A stretch of DNA of 64,000 nt from Trematomus loennbergii (GCA_012861695.1 JAAOOA010000270.1:121001-185000), one strand, 5' to 3'. Counted from the first letter of the stretch, positions 48,766 to 60,107 are shown. Made by a program: numbers and translations. Notes: generated from the sequence alone by a model not told the origin.

Positions 48766-48827
48766 ATGGAGAGAGGAGTGCTCTGTCTGAGGGGGCTGGT
48801 GGCAGCGCGTCTGAGGGTGGAGCATGC

Positions 48828-49130
48828 TACACACTGATCCACCATCTGCAGAGGGTTCTGGATGTGTGGGGCAGGTTCTGGGCTCACTGAGGGAGCATGC
48901 TACACACTGATCCACCATCTGCAGAGGGTTCTGGATGTGTGGGGAAGGTTCTGGGCTCACTGGGGGAGCATGCTACACACTGATCCACCATCTGCAGAGG
49001 GTTCTGGATGTGTGGGGCAGGTTCTGGGCTCACTGGGGGAGCATGCTACACACTGATCCACCATCTGCAGAGGGTTCTGGATGTGTGGGGCAGGTTCTGG
49101 GCTCACTGGGGGAGCATGCTACACACTGAA
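48828..49130. repeat. 73-bp minisatellite
   Basis: About four units of 73 bp (ACACTGATCCACCATCTGCA, GAGGGTTCTGGATGTGTGGG, then GCAGGTTCTGGGCTCACTGG). Only in block B. Confidence 0.95.
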
Positions 49131-49263
49131 GGACTCTCTCATACTGACGTTTGAAAAGATAGGTGTAGTCTTTGTGTTGAAAGTGTGTAAAGGAGGATGA
49201 TATTTCATTGTAGTCAATCTGCTTATTTATGAATTGAAATGTATTGGTTTGTTCTATCCTCAC

Positions 49264-49394
49264 CTCCTTGTTTCCTTCACTTGTTCCCTGATTGGTTTCC
49301 TCCTCCCCTTTCCTCTTGACTCCTTTACTCTCTGATGAAGATTTCTCCTCCTCTTCCTCAGACTTTGGTTCTGGGCTCTTCAGTTTCTTGTTGA
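49264..49394 (-). CDS. acidic/lysine-rich linker exon, block B only
   Basis: 131-nt minus-strand exon: acceptor TCCAACAG, donor GTGAGGAT. With one base from the previous exon it encodes VNKKLKSPEPKSEEEEEKSS then SESKGVKRKGEEETNQG and TSEGNKE. The serine/glutamate/lysine composition with a KGVKRK basic patch resembles linkers following the PWWP domain in HDGF-family proteins and could hold a nuclear localisation signal (inference). Phase 1 in, phase 0 out. Confidence 0.7.
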
Positions 49395-49420
49395 CTGTTG
49401 GAGAAAAAATCATCCTTACA

Positions 49421-49554
<134 letters not shown>

Positions 49555-49557
49555 CAC

Positions 49558-49606
49558 CTGGAGGGGTGACAGCAGGAGCGTTGCTCTTTTCTCGCTCTGA
49601 TTCAAT
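49558..49606 (-). CDS. 49-nt linker exon, block B only
   Basis: Minus-strand exon: acceptor TTTATCTGTCAG, donor GTGAAAC. It encodes IESEREKSNAPAVTPP plus the first base of a valine codon completed by the next exon. It starts in phase 0, matching the end of PWWP exon c (56,300). Absent from A. Confidence 0.65.
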
Positions 49607-50132
49607 CTGACAGATAAAGTTCAAAAGAGAAGAAAACACTGAGATGAGTCGCTAATGGGACGATAAGGAGCACGGCTTCATCAAATACAAATAATCAATA
49701 ATCAATTACATTGAAAGTGGATCAATACAAAAGGTAAGAAGAATTAATAATAATAAAAAACAGGAAAATAAATAAATAAGATACCTTCTTTATCCACAGT
49801 ATCAAAGCAAATACAAGAAATACAAATAATGAATAATAATAATGAAAGGAGGAAATGATTGAGTAGAAGTTGCAGGACAGGAAGTCAAAGCAGAAAAAGG
49901 GAAAGAGGGCACAAATATAGAGTTTAAATAGACTACAAAATGGATGTAAAGCTACTTTTTCTACGTTTGTATAAATACTTTTCATTATATTTTATTGAAA
50001 AAATGGACAAGCAGTCCCAAAATCCACGTTCCCCTCCCCAGATTGTTACGTGTGCGTTAGCTTTAAGGTGAGAGCAGCTGGTTGTAAACTGGAGTCTAAT
50101 GAAGAGAGGGGATTGAACAGAATATCACTTTG
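49607..50132. other. block-B-specific intronic DNA
   Basis: AT-rich, no feature recognised. Confidence 0.45.
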
Positions 50133-50352
50133 AACAAGAGAATGCAATTCCTGAAGAAATTGCTAGTGGGAATGCTTTATGCTGAAAAGCTGACGCTAAA
50201 CTGCTATGCTGAAATGTAATGTGTAAGAAAGTGAAGAATTTAGATTGAATTGATACATGAACACTGGGGGCTTGAATGTGTGATGAGAGAAAAGAAAGTA
50301 AAAAGGCTTGGAAAAGCAGCAGAATATTTGAACTGCAAACTTTTGAACTAAC
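50133..50352. repeat. 220-bp direct repeat, right copy (B)
   Basis: Second copy of the 48,545-48,765 segment, continuing into the dispersed repeat as in A. Confidence 0.9.
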
Positions 50353-50710
50353 TTGATGGCGAATGATCTGTCGCCATGCCAACGGCATTTGATGACATCC
50401 CATAATACGCTTAGATGCGTTGATGGCTGCATCGTTACCAAACCTGTGAAGTTTTGGGCCATTTGGAGCATTTTCACTGAAGTTATGAGAAAACCGTGTT
50501 TCATGGCGGGCATTGTGTTGCCATGGCAACGGCATGTCTCGTAGATGTCTTCACGGCTGGACTGTTAGCACACATGTGAAGTTTGAGCACTTTTTGAACA
50601 TTTTCATAGGAGTTATAGCGACATCGTCTTTTATGGCGAGGGATGCCTTTCCATGGAAACGGCATATGGTGAGATTTCAGATTTGGGTTAGAGCTGTTGA
50701 GGCATGGACC

Positions 50711-50796
<86 letters not shown>
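50711..50796. repeat. (AG)n microsatellite
   Basis: AG run, counterpart of 11,714 in A. Confidence 0.95.
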
Positions 50797-50799
<3 letters not shown>

Positions 50800-51035
50800 G
50801 AAATGAACAGTTAGAACTGACTGCTGTCAGTTGGAGTGATGACATCATCGTGTTCCATTACACAGGTGTTTATAGTTGAGCTAACGAGCTCTGAAGAGAT
50901 CAAAGGCTTCATTGTTCTGAATGAGAGATAAACCTCTTACATGTGAACGTTTTGTGGAAGAACGATAACAGATATCTGTGAAATTTCAAAGCGTGAAGCA
51001 TCTCAAGGAAGTTGAGTATCTGAAGTGTAATTTTT

Positions 51036-51465
51036 GTGTACTTTCGGGTTAATAATGTGGCCTTTTTGGCAGTTTAACTAAAGGTGTGCGGCTGCTGCTG
51101 TGAGGAAATATCTGCCTGAAATTACAATGGGCTTTAATGGAGACATGTTGAACGTTTTTGTCACTTCATGCCCTCAAGAGGCATTTTGTTTAATTATTTT
51201 TGCTTAATTATTTGTCATTTTTCAAGCTACGAGATGTTTTCCTACGTTTGTCATGAAAAATGATGTCTCAGGAATGTAGGGTTTGGGAATTATGGCAGTT
51301 TTTTTTTTTAAATATGAAGGGAAATTTCAAGATTTCCTACCCTCTAGCTGTGACATCACGCACTCTAGTTACTGTTAAAATCTGAAGAAAGCCTCTTTAC
51401 CAAGGTCTGAACAATGTTTAATATCTCTAAAAGGAAGAATCAGATTTAAAAGTTGTGTTACACGA
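51036..51465. other. about 430-bp insertion in the dispersed repeat, B only
   Basis: A continues directly from GTGTAATTTTTG to GAATAATGTCAGAAAG (12,405-12,425), while B has this extra stretch. No termini or ORF recognised. Confidence 0.5.
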
Positions 51466-51782
51466 ATAATGTGAGAAAGATGTGTAACATTTTAAAGTTG
51501 GAATGAGGTTTCTGAGTGAAAGTATGAATGAACAGTTAGCAGTTGAAGTTGCATGAAGATTTGTTGAAGTCTGAAGAATGTCTCCATTGACTTCAATGGT
51601 TAAAAATGTGATGAATTATGGGATGTATCTCTGGAATTATGAAAGTTGAAAGTAATAGCGCCCGATTCCCGACCGAGCTGAACGTTTTGATGTTTGAACG
51701 GAGTTTCTGCGATGTTGAATGTGGGAGGAGAAGACGGACAAAATAATTGGACGAAATAATAATAAACTTTTCGTCTGTAGCA

Positions 51783-51827
51783 TAACATATAGTTGGAATG
51801 CTGTATCAGCATTCCAACTATATGTTA
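51783..51827. repeat. 21-bp-arm palindrome
   Basis: Perfect inverted repeat (51,783-51,803 and 51,807-51,827; arm TAACATATAGTTGGAATGCT...) with a 3-nt centre. The A version (about 12,745-12,785) is imperfect. Probably the hairpin end of the dispersed repeat. Confidence 0.9.
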
Positions 51828-52063
51828 AGCACAGGGTGCGTACGGGTGCTGGAAATCCTTGAAAATGCTTGAAATTGTACGAGGTGCTTTCAAGGTTTGA
51901 AAAGTGCTTGAATTTTGGGAATGGTGCTTGCATTTGGGATAAAGTGCTTGAAATTGTAAATGCTTTACTTCGCTTTTTAGATTAAAAGAAAATAAAGAAG
52001 TCAGAGCTTAATTGCTTCGCTTTTACATAAAACATCTTCGCCCCGGCCTTCCCTGCGTGACCG

Positions 52064-52135
52064 CAGTGTTTCCCACAGAATTTGATTTTATTTGTGGCGG
52101 CCCGCCACAAATAAATCAATGTATGGGAAACACTG
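52064..52135. mobile_element. 72-bp palindromic MITE, B only
   Basis: CAGTGTTTCCCACAGAATTT ... TTTGTGGCGGCCCGCCACAAAT ... GGGAAACACTG: a short, almost fully self-complementary element of a kind common in fish genomes. Absent from A. Confidence 0.7.
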
Positions 52136-52599
52136 GACCGGCAAGTGTTTTTGTTACGTGTGACCTGGGCATTCTGATGAGTGATAGATGGCAGTATGCC
52201 TGGAGGTTGCCGTTTCAACGAGCGGTGGCTAGCAGCAGAGCCTTTCCCTAGACCTTTGATTTATTACCACCCTTTGATTTGATTTGTATTGTTTGTTTGT
52301 TATTGCTTTTTATTCATTCTACCGTGTTGTGTAATGTTTTTATACTGTTCATGCTCACTGCTTGTAGCACTTTGGGATTTGAAGTCAAATATGAAGTGCT
52401 TTATAAATGAAACCCATTATTATTATTCTATAATAGAGTCCCTATGTTATGTCAGTCTCCATCCTGTGGTGTTCAGAGGATGAAGCGGATCAAGCACTCA
52501 CGGCATTTCGTGTTATAGTCACGAAATATAATCTATTGATTCGACACAGAGCGATTTTAAAATCAATGTATTTCTACTGGTAGTATGTTTCGTGCCTAA

Positions 52600-53355
52600 A
52601 CCAAATGTGACTTGCTCTCACCCCCCATCATGCTGTCTTTTTACCGAGGCGCCACCGAGAGCATCCTCAGCAGCTGCATCACGCTGTGGTTCGGAAGCTG
52701 CACCGCCTCCAACCGCAAGAGCCTGCAGCGCATTGTGAACTCTGCCCAGAGGATCATCGGTGCCTCACTCCCCTCACTACAGGACATATACAACACCCGC
52801 CTCACTCCCCTCACTACAGGACATATACAACACCCGCCTCACTCCCCTCACTACAGGACATATACAACACCCGCCTCACTCCCCTCACTACAGGACATAT
52901 ACAACACCCGCCTCACTCCCCTCACTACAGGACATATACAACACCCGCCTCACTCCCCTCACTCAGGACATATACAACACGCGCCTCACTCCCATCACTA
53001 CAGGACATATACAACACCCGCCTCACTCCCCTCACTACAGGACATATACAACACCGCCTCACTCCCCTCACTACAGGACATATACAACACCCGCCTCACT
53101 CCCATCACTACAGGACATATACAACACCCGCCTCACTCCCATCACTACAGGACATATACAACACCCGCCTCACTCCCATCACTACAGGACATATACAACA
53201 CCCGCCTCACCCGCAAAGCACTCAGCATTGAGGGTGACTCCACCCACCCCTCCAACAGCCTCTCAGCCTCCTGCCTTCAGGGAGAAGGTTCCTCAGCCTC
53301 AGCTCGCGCACCTCCAGGCTGGGACACAGCTCAGGATACTCTCTCCCCTCCCCAA
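52600..53355 (+). pseudogene. non-LTR retrotransposon RT C-terminal fragment, split by a minisatellite
   Basis: 52,618-52,780 encodes FYRGATESILSSCITLWFGS then LQRIVNSAQRIIGASLPSLQ, the post-RT region of fish LINEs of the L2/CR1/Rex group. After the 37-bp array it resumes at 53,205 with NTRLTRKALSI, THPSNSL and the degenerate LLPSGRR region. Present in B in place of the A-specific 13,112-15,580. Confidence 0.7.
52767..53212. repeat. 37-bp minisatellite inside LINE coding sequence
   Basis: About 12 units of CTCACTCCCCTCACTACAGG then ACATATACAACACCCGC, with CCCATC variants. It amplifies the LINE codons for LPSLQDIYNTR. 37 is not a multiple of three, so the frame rotates each unit. Confidence 0.95.
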
Positions 53356-53430
53356 ATGGACACACACACACACACACAGGTCTGGGGGAAGCTCACGAGT
53401 GTGTTTGTGTGTATTGTGTTTGTGTACCGG

Positions 53431-55277
53431 GGAAGTACTCAGATCACTACTTGAGTAAAAGTAGAAGTACTCAGATCTTGTACTTGAGTAAAAGTAGAAG
53501 TACTCAGATCACTACTTGAGTAAAAGTAGAAGTACTCAGGTCACTACTTGAGTAAAAGTAGAAGTACTCAGGTCTTGTACTTGAGTAAAAGTAGAAGTAC
53601 TCAGATCACTACTTGAGTAAAAGTAGAAGTACTCAGGTCTTGTACTTGAGTAAAAGTAGAAGTACTCAGGTCTTGTACTTGAGTAAAAGTAGAAGTACTC
53701 AGATCACTACTTGAGTAAAAGTAGAAGTACTCAGATCTTGTACTTGAGTAAAAGTAGAAGTACTCAGATCACTACTTGAGTAAAAGTAGAAGTACTCAGG
53801 TCTTGTACTTGAGTAAAAGTAGAAGTACTCAGGTCTTGTACTTGAGTAAAAGTAGAAGTACTCAGATCTTGTACTTGAGTAAAAGTAGAAGTACTCGGAT
53901 CTTGTACTTGAGTAAAAGTAGAAGTACTCAGATCTTGTTCTTGAGTAAAAGTAGAAGTACTCAGGTCTTGTACTTGAGTAAAAGTAGAAGTACTCAGGTC
54001 TTGTACTTGAGTAAAAGTACTCAGATCTTGTACTTGAGTAAAAGTAGAAGTACTCAGATCTTGTACTTGAGTAAAAGTAGAAGTACTCAGATCACTACTT
54101 GAGTAAAAGTAGAAGTACTCAGATCTTGTACTTGAGTAAAAGTAGAAGTACTCAGATCTTGTACTTGAGTAAAAGTAGAAGTACTCAGATCACTACTTGA
54201 GTAAAAGTAGAAGTACTCAGGTCTTGTACTTGAGTAAAAGTAGAAGTACTCAGTCTTGTACTTGAGTAAAAGTAGAAGTACTCAGATCACTACTTGAGTA
54301 AAAGTAGAAGTACTCAGATCTTCTCCTTGAGTAAAAGTAGAAGTACTCAGATCACTACTTGAGTAAAAGTAGAAGTACTCAGATCACTACTTGAGTAAAA
54401 GTAGAAGTACTCAGATCTTCTCCTTGAGTAAAAGTACTCAGATCTTGTACTTGAGTAAAAGTAGAAGTACTCAGATCTTCTCCTTGAGTAAAAGTACTCA
54501 GATCTTGTACTTGAGTAAAAGTAGAAGTACTCAGATCTTGTACTTGAGTAAAAGTAGAAGTACTCAGATCACTACTTGAGTAAAAGTAGAAGTACTCAGA
54601 TCTTGTACTTGAGTAAAAGTAGAAGTACTCAGATCTTGTTCTTGAGTAAAAGTAGAAGTACTCAGATCACTACTTGAGTAAAAGTAGAAGTACTCAGGTC
54701 TTGTACTTGAGTAAAAGTAGAAGTACTCAGATATTGTACTTGAGTAAAAGTAGAAGTCTCAGATCTTGTACTTGAGTAAAAGTAGAAGTACTCAGATCTT
54801 GTACTTGAGTAAAAGTAGAAGTACTCAGATCACTACTTGAGTAAAAGTAGAAGTACTCAGATCTTGTACTTGAGTAAAAGTAGAAGTACTCAGATCTTGT
54901 TCTTGAGTAAAAGTAGAAGTACTCAGATCACTACTTGAGTAAAAGTAGAAGTACTCAGTCTTGTACTTGAGTAAAAGTAGAAGTACTCAGATATTGTACT
55001 TGAGTAAAAGTACTCAGATCTTGTACTTGAGTAAAAGTAGAAGTACTCAGATCTTGTACTTGAGTAAAAGTAGAAGTACTCAGATCTTGTACTTGAGTAA
55101 AAGTAGAAGTACTCAGATCTTGTACTTGAGTAAAAGTAGAAGTACTCAGATATTGTACTTGAGTAAAAGTAGAAGTACTCAGATCTTGTACTTGAGTAAA
55201 AGTACTCAGATCTTGTACTTGAGTAAATGTAGAAGTACTCAGATCTTGTACTTGAGTAAATAGAAGTACTCAGATCT
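53431..55277. repeat. 32/33-bp tandem array, block B (about 57 units)
   Basis: Same two unit types as 16,150-18,907. Both ends are abrupt: the left follows GTGTACCGGGGAA and the right joins the inside of the TTAA MITE at TCTGATAAAAACTGATCC. The hAT sequence that flanks the array in A is missing. Confidence 0.95.
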
Positions 55278-55612
55278 GATAAAAACTGATCCAGATTTGA
55301 ACACTGTCCTGACGTCAGGACAGTGGCGCTACGGCTATTGGGCCAACTCTCCACCTATCAGGAGGAGACAGCCATGGCCATTGCCGTTAGAAAGCGCTGG
55401 AGACGCTGTAGTACATATGCCAGGCCTGTAGGTGGTGCTGTTCTCACTGAATCAGCCCTTGCTAAACAGAGCTAAAAAATGTCAAATTGAGCGAAATGAG
55501 GCATGGCTAAAATGCATGATCTGTTTGGTATTTTGAAAAAAAAAAAGTATAAATATGCCTTATATAGGTATGGTCCTACACTATATTATTATAATATAGC
55601 ATGATAGGTCCA
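55278..55612. mobile_element. TTAA MITE, right part, block B
   Basis: Matches 19,155-19,485 of A up to GCATGATAGGTCCACTTTAA; its left part has been lost at the array junction. Shared sequence then continues to 56,299 without genes. Confidence 0.7.
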
Positions 55613-56299
55613 CTTTAAAGTAGCGACAGTAAAGGTAGTCATTGTGCAGATTGGTCCATTTCAGAATAATATATATGATATGTTTTATAATGATTGATCA
55701 TGAAAGTGTTCTCAAAGCTGGTAAAGGTGCAGCTAGTTTGAATGACTTTGTATACTGCAGGGTAGCTTGTGGATTTACTCCAGGTGGAACTAACGTCTGA
55801 TTTAACACTTGATTATATTTCACATCATTCATCCACATCTGTGAAGTAACTAAAGGGATTAAATACATGTAGTGGAGGAAAAGTACACCATGTACCTCTG
55901 ACTTGTGTTTACTGCCAACCTAAAAGTACCTCAAAAATACTAATCAATAATGTATTGAAAAGTTATTTGGCTGATTGTTTTATATGGCTCAGCCAGGTTA
56001 TATGGGATGCCCAGTCTACGTCCAGATGGGTCACTCATTTTGAAATATTAAACTTAGTTTCTTTTCTTTCATTTTTCGTCCTCATGTAGAATGCTATCAC
56101 GAAACACACATTTGGTTGTTTATACTTTATAGCATAAAGAACATCTGATTTAATGTGAGGTAGGGAAATAATCATTTGAGTATAAGTATGTGTATATAAA
56201 TATGTAATTTACAACAGCTGTAAGATGCTTGAAAAGCTTGAAAATGCACCTTGAATTTGACTTTGGAAAAGGTGTAAGAACCCTGTAAGCGACTCTTAC

Positions 56300-56435
56300 T
56301 TTGAGTTTGCTCCCCACGGCGGGCGTGTTCTGGATCTCCCACATGGCTTCAGTGAAGCCTCTGATCCGGACGCCGCTGCCGAACTTCAGCTTGTTCCCGA
56401 CGTACGGCACGATGTTCTCCGGAGGGATCGTTCCT
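56300..56435 (-). CDS. PWWP-domain exon c, block B
   Basis: Counterpart of 20,169-20,304, same splice sites, open, with two substitutions (KGFTEG to RGFTEA). Phase 2 in, phase 0 out. Confidence 0.85.
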
Positions 56436-56487
56436 CTGAGGACGGATATTACACTTTGAAGTCATCATGTCTTTGCTGTCAGGATTA

Positions 56488-56488
<1 letters not shown>

Positions 56489-56528
<40 letters not shown>
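56489..56528. repeat. (TG)n microsatellite
   Basis: Short TG run between PWWP exons c and b in B. Confidence 0.95.
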
Positions 56529-56532
<4 letters not shown>

Positions 56533-56535
56533 TAC

Positions 56536-56603
56536 ATCTGATGCGTTCCGAAGAAGTAGACTGGGATTCTCTTATTTCTTCCACCGCCGACACACGGACA
56601 CAC
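56536..56603 (-). CDS. PWWP-domain exon b, block B
   Basis: 68-nt exon encoding VCPCVGGGRNKRIPVYFFGT then HQ; one codon longer than in A and with the family-typical FFGTH. The preceding exon a is missing from B, so no in-frame start codon upstream was found here. Confidence 0.8.
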
Positions 56604-57552
56604 CTGAACACACAGAATATCACGTTAGCTAGGAATACACATCTGTACGTAGTACGCAGGTAGTTATGTTGATGACTTAACCATCATGTAATCAAGGGCC
56701 GTCTGAAAGACACATTTACTCATTCATTATATATATGTATATATACCAGTTTTAGTTTCACATGATGTGTAACTCTTCTCTTATCTTATTAAAAGTACAT
56801 ATTTATATCTGGTATGTAATTAAGGAGTAGTATAAGTGACATCTAATGAAAATACTTAAGCTAATGCAACTACCTGCAATCTGTATTTGAGTAAATGTAC
56901 TTTATTTACTTTCCAACCATGAAACACTGTTTATTGTTGTACCGTTAACTGTTGACAGTTGTTATCTGAAATGTATAAACCACATTAAAGTTTAAACAGG
57001 TCGTTTATTTCAATGTATAAGCATCAAAAACCTATTCCATTCAGTGTTTAGAAAGGGTGAAGTGTAAACTGTGACATACACTGAGTAGTTTCTGTGTAGA
57101 GTATCATATATTTTGCATTCATTTAGTAGCATTTATACATATATTACTGTTAATGCAAATGTGAGATATAATCCAGACAAACAAAGAGTATTAAAAGAAC
57201 AATATGTATCTCTGATATGTAGCTAAGGAGTATAAAGTGACCTTAAAATAAGTTTCCAACCATAGAAAACGGTTCATTGTAAGGCTTTACCTGTTGCTAG
57301 ATGTTATCTGAAAGGTATACACCACATTCAAAGAGAGAACAGGTCGTTTCCTTCCATCAGAAACGTTTTTTAACCCGTTTTTAAGTATGTTTTGTTTCAT
57401 TTCCAGCTCGTCTTTGTTTACAAATACAGACTGCTAGCTCTGAAGCTAACTTTAGCATGTGGCTAAACCCTGAGCTGTAGCTGGACCCTAACTCTCTGTG
57501 GTTCATATCTATCTTAATGCAAGTTTACCGGGACATTAGAAGGTTTACATAC
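56604..57552. other. first intron region, block B, with exon a deleted
   Basis: Parallels A from 20,500 but jumps from ACATCTGTACGTAGTACGCAGG to TGATGACTTAACCATC (about 56,640-56,680), missing the 20,540-20,800 counterpart. The rest matches A's intron 1. Confidence 0.7.
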
Positions 57553-57710
57553 CGTAAGAAACCCAGGGGTTATGGTGTGAATCCGGAGATAAAGTCTCTG
57601 CTTTCTCTCGTTTAAGCTACGATCCTTCTCCTTCTTCTGTCGCCATGGTGACCGGGTACATCGTGTCGCGTGACAAACAGCGCTTTCCTGCTGGCAGTTG
57701 GACTGTACCA
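57553..57710 (-). promoter_or_regulatory. probable noncoding first exon and promoter region, block B
   Basis: Same donor (GGTATGTAAAC) and CACCATGGCGACAGAAG element as at 21,684-21,835; a 4-bp loss near 57,612 differs from A. Confidence 0.4.
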
Positions 57711-57893
57711 TTGTGTGGGGAACTGGACTATACCAACTCGGGGTAAATCTGTTAGAAAATGTAAAATAAAACGAATTTTGGACAAAGACAAATATAAAGA
57801 CAATTATTATCTTTCAAGGAAACGTGTTAAGATATTTTTAATTACCCTTAATGTAGATGTTATGCCAAATTATTCTTTACAGCCTTTAAGAGG

Positions 57894-58068
57894 ATAGTGT
57901 GCTGGACTTCGAATCAGAGGGTAGCAAGTTCGAGTCCCACTGCAGTCAGCATGTCGTTGTGTCCCTGAGACACTTCTCCTCAAATGCTCCTGTGGGGGTT
58001 GTCCACAGTACTGAATGTATGTAAGTCGCTTTGGATAAAAGCGTCTAACAAATGACATGTAATAATAA
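57894..58068 (+). mobile_element. tRNA-derived SINE, block B
   Basis: Same insertion as 22,028-22,203, with TTAAGAGG at 57,886-57,893 and 58,069-58,076. A/B similarity ends within about 10 bp after it. Confidence 0.85.
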
Positions 58069-58097
58069 TTAAGAGGCACATACACAAATGTTGGTTG

Positions 58098-58338
58098 TGT
58101 TAGTGCCGAGAGAAGGGAGACGGAGGCGGTGCATCGAGGGTGCAAATCTCTCTTTATTGGGGAGCAGAAATCGACGTGCTGTCGGGTTGCAGGAAAGAGG
58201 AGAAGAGAAAGAGAAAGAGGAGGACACACAGTAGGTACCCCGGAGGTACCGTCACATATGTGTCCGGGCGGAAACAATACCCCCAACCTGTAGTTCCATG
58301 TGTGAATTATGTACCCTAGTTAAATAGTGGTCACTACA
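58098..58338 (-). repeat. 3' LTR
   Basis: Begins TGTTAGTGCCGAG, ends GGTCACTACA. The polypurine tract (minus strand CTGGGGGGCTTG) directly abuts it at 58,339-58,351. Confidence 0.85.
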
Positions 58339-59254
58339 CAAGCCCCCCCAGAATTCAACCATGGACACAATCCTCGCGTCCGGGAGGAAGCACCACAGGG
58401 GCCGAGGAGGGCGGGGCCGCCGGCGAGGGCCGGGCCATGGAACGGGCCGTCGGAAGGGGGCCGCAGGAGAGGGTAGGGGCCCCAACGAAGGCGAGGGCAT
58501 CCCCACCGGAGGGCGGGTGGCGGGCCGGAACGGGCCGTCGTCAGGGGGCCGCAGAAAGCAGGGTCGCTGTGTCGAGACCAGGGGACGGGCGTGAAAAACC
58601 CGGTGGTCCCCAGCGGGGAGGAGCGCTGCCCGGCCGCAGGCGAAGGCACAGCGGCAGCGGGTACGAAGTCCTCGGGAGGAAGGAGCCGTGTCCCCGGGAG
58701 GAAGGAGCCGTGGACAGGGGAGAGGCCAGACGGGGCGCCGTCGAGGCGAACCGTGAGCCGCGGTTAGAGGTGAGGCCAGGCAGGGTCCCGAAGCGCGCCA
58801 CCCACGGGCCGATGAAGGCATGGGCGACGTCCGGAACCGCCGAGGCGAGGGAAGAGGCGAGGCCAGGCAGGGTCCCGAAGCGCGCCACCCACGGGCCGAT
58901 GAAGGCATGGGCGACGTCCGGAACCGCCGAGGCGAGGGAAGAGGCGAGACGGGGTCCAGAAGCGCGCCACTGTGTGACGTCCGAAGCCGCCGTCGAGGTG
59001 GTGAAAACAGCGAGAGGGTCCACACGAGGCCGACCAGACATGGCCGAACCTCCTCTCAGGCACCAGAAAAAGCTCAAAAGGTCGTCCTGTCCACGATCAA
59101 AAACAGGTGGGCGAAATCGTGAGAGGATCCACACGAGGACCAGACGTGATCGAACCTCCTCTCCGGCACCACAAAAAAAAAAAAAAAAAAATAGTCGGAT
59201 GTCCGTAGCCGCTGGTAGCTGCTAGACATCGTTAGCTGTCGTGGCTAGCTGTCG

Positions 59255-59674
59255 TTAGCCGTCGAGGCCAGCCGGTCTCGACGGCCGGTAGCCGCTGTCG
59301 TCGTCGTCGGCCCCGGAGCCTCTGCTAGGCGGCGAGCCCCCACCAGGGAAGGTGCTGCAGCGAGCAGTGGCAAGCACCCCGGAGGAAAATCGCGGGGCGG
59401 CCAGGAGGAACCGGCCAGCATCTTCGGCCAAAGCGCGGTGCTCAACACTAGCCGAGCGAGCTAGCGCAGCCCGGACACGCAGCCGCATGTCCCGAAGAAC
59501 CAGCTCCACGAGGCAGAAGTCGGGTCCCTCCATACCTAGCAGGTCGTGCATCGTCCCCTCGTAGCAGGAAGGCTTGCTGCCCTCCAGTGCCGAGACGAAG
59601 CGGGAATGGTGAGCGACGTTCCCAGCCATTCCGTGGGGCGCACCGAGCCTCAGTCCGTGCGCACGTGGCAGCAA
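59255..59674 (-). pseudogene. gag-like remnant of the LTR retrotransposon
   Basis: Minus-strand ORF directly after the leader. The segment DFCLVELVLRDMRLRVRAAL then ARSASVEHRALAEDAGRFLL resembles the capsid C-terminal part of Ty3/gypsy gag, where a hydrophobic helix is followed by an LAxxAD-like motif. No zinc knuckle seen. The downstream frame 58,252-59,025 is GC-rich and probably not coding. Confidence 0.5.
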
Positions 59675-59761
59675 CGGAGGTCCCCAAAAATCTCCGGCAT
59701 TCGAGAAAAGCAGAGTCTGCTTTTTGCCGTGTTCGGTAGTCCCGGAACCTTCTCGAGACTT

Positions 59762-59776
59762 ACGTCAGGGTCACCA
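59762..59776 (-). promoter_or_regulatory. primer-binding site, probably tRNA-Trp
   Basis: Minus strand TGGTGACCCTGACGT starts one base after the 5' LTR. It is one mismatch from the complement of the remembered tRNA-Trp 3' end (TGGTGACCCCGACGT). Confidence 0.65.
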
Positions 59777-59777
59777 C

Positions 59778-60019
59778 TGTAGTGCCGAGAGAAGGGAGAC
59801 GGAGGCGGTGCATCGAGGGTGCAAATCTCTCTTTATTGGGGAGCAGAAATCGACGTGCTGTCGGGTTGCAGGAAAGAGGAGAAGAGAAAGAGAAAGAGGA
59901 GGACACACAGTAGGTACCCCGGAGGTACCGTCAACATATGTGTCCGGGCGGAAACAATACCCCCAACCTGTAGTTCCATGATTGGATTATGTAACCCAGT
60001 GTAATTAGTGATCACTACA
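59778..60019 (-). repeat. 5' LTR
   Basis: Begins TGTAGTGCCGAG, ends GATCACTACA. A minus-strand AATAAA lies at 59,832-59,837. It differs from the 3' LTR mainly in the last 45 bp. Confidence 0.85.
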
Positions 60020-60107
60020 GTTGCAAACAAAGAATAACTGATAAAGAACTATTTTGTGATATTTGTATTTTAGAGTATTATACATTAGGTCCTTCAATCA
60101 TTAGCCT

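Larger units (their letters stand above)
58098..60019 (-). mobile_element. internally deleted LTR retrotransposon (Ty3/gypsy-like)
   Basis: Two LTRs of about 241 bp, target duplication GTTG (58,094-58,097 and 60,020-60,023), a primer-binding site and a polypurine tract, all oriented to the minus strand. The 1.44-kb interior holds only a gag-like remnant and GC-rich filler; protease, RT and integrase are absent, so it cannot move on its own. An 87-bp tandem duplication lies at about 58,770-58,943 and an A run at 59,172-59,190. Confidence 0.8.

Noticed and set aside
52612..53458. Three overlapping HYRTYTTPASLPS-type repeat proteins
   Set aside because: 37-bp unit rotates through all frames; only the flanking LINE remnants are real former coding sequence.
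58252..59225. Long arginine/glycine- and proline-rich ORFs on both strands
   Set aside because: High GC content suppresses stop codons; the frames overlap on opposite strands and match no family, and the region lies inside an LTR element.
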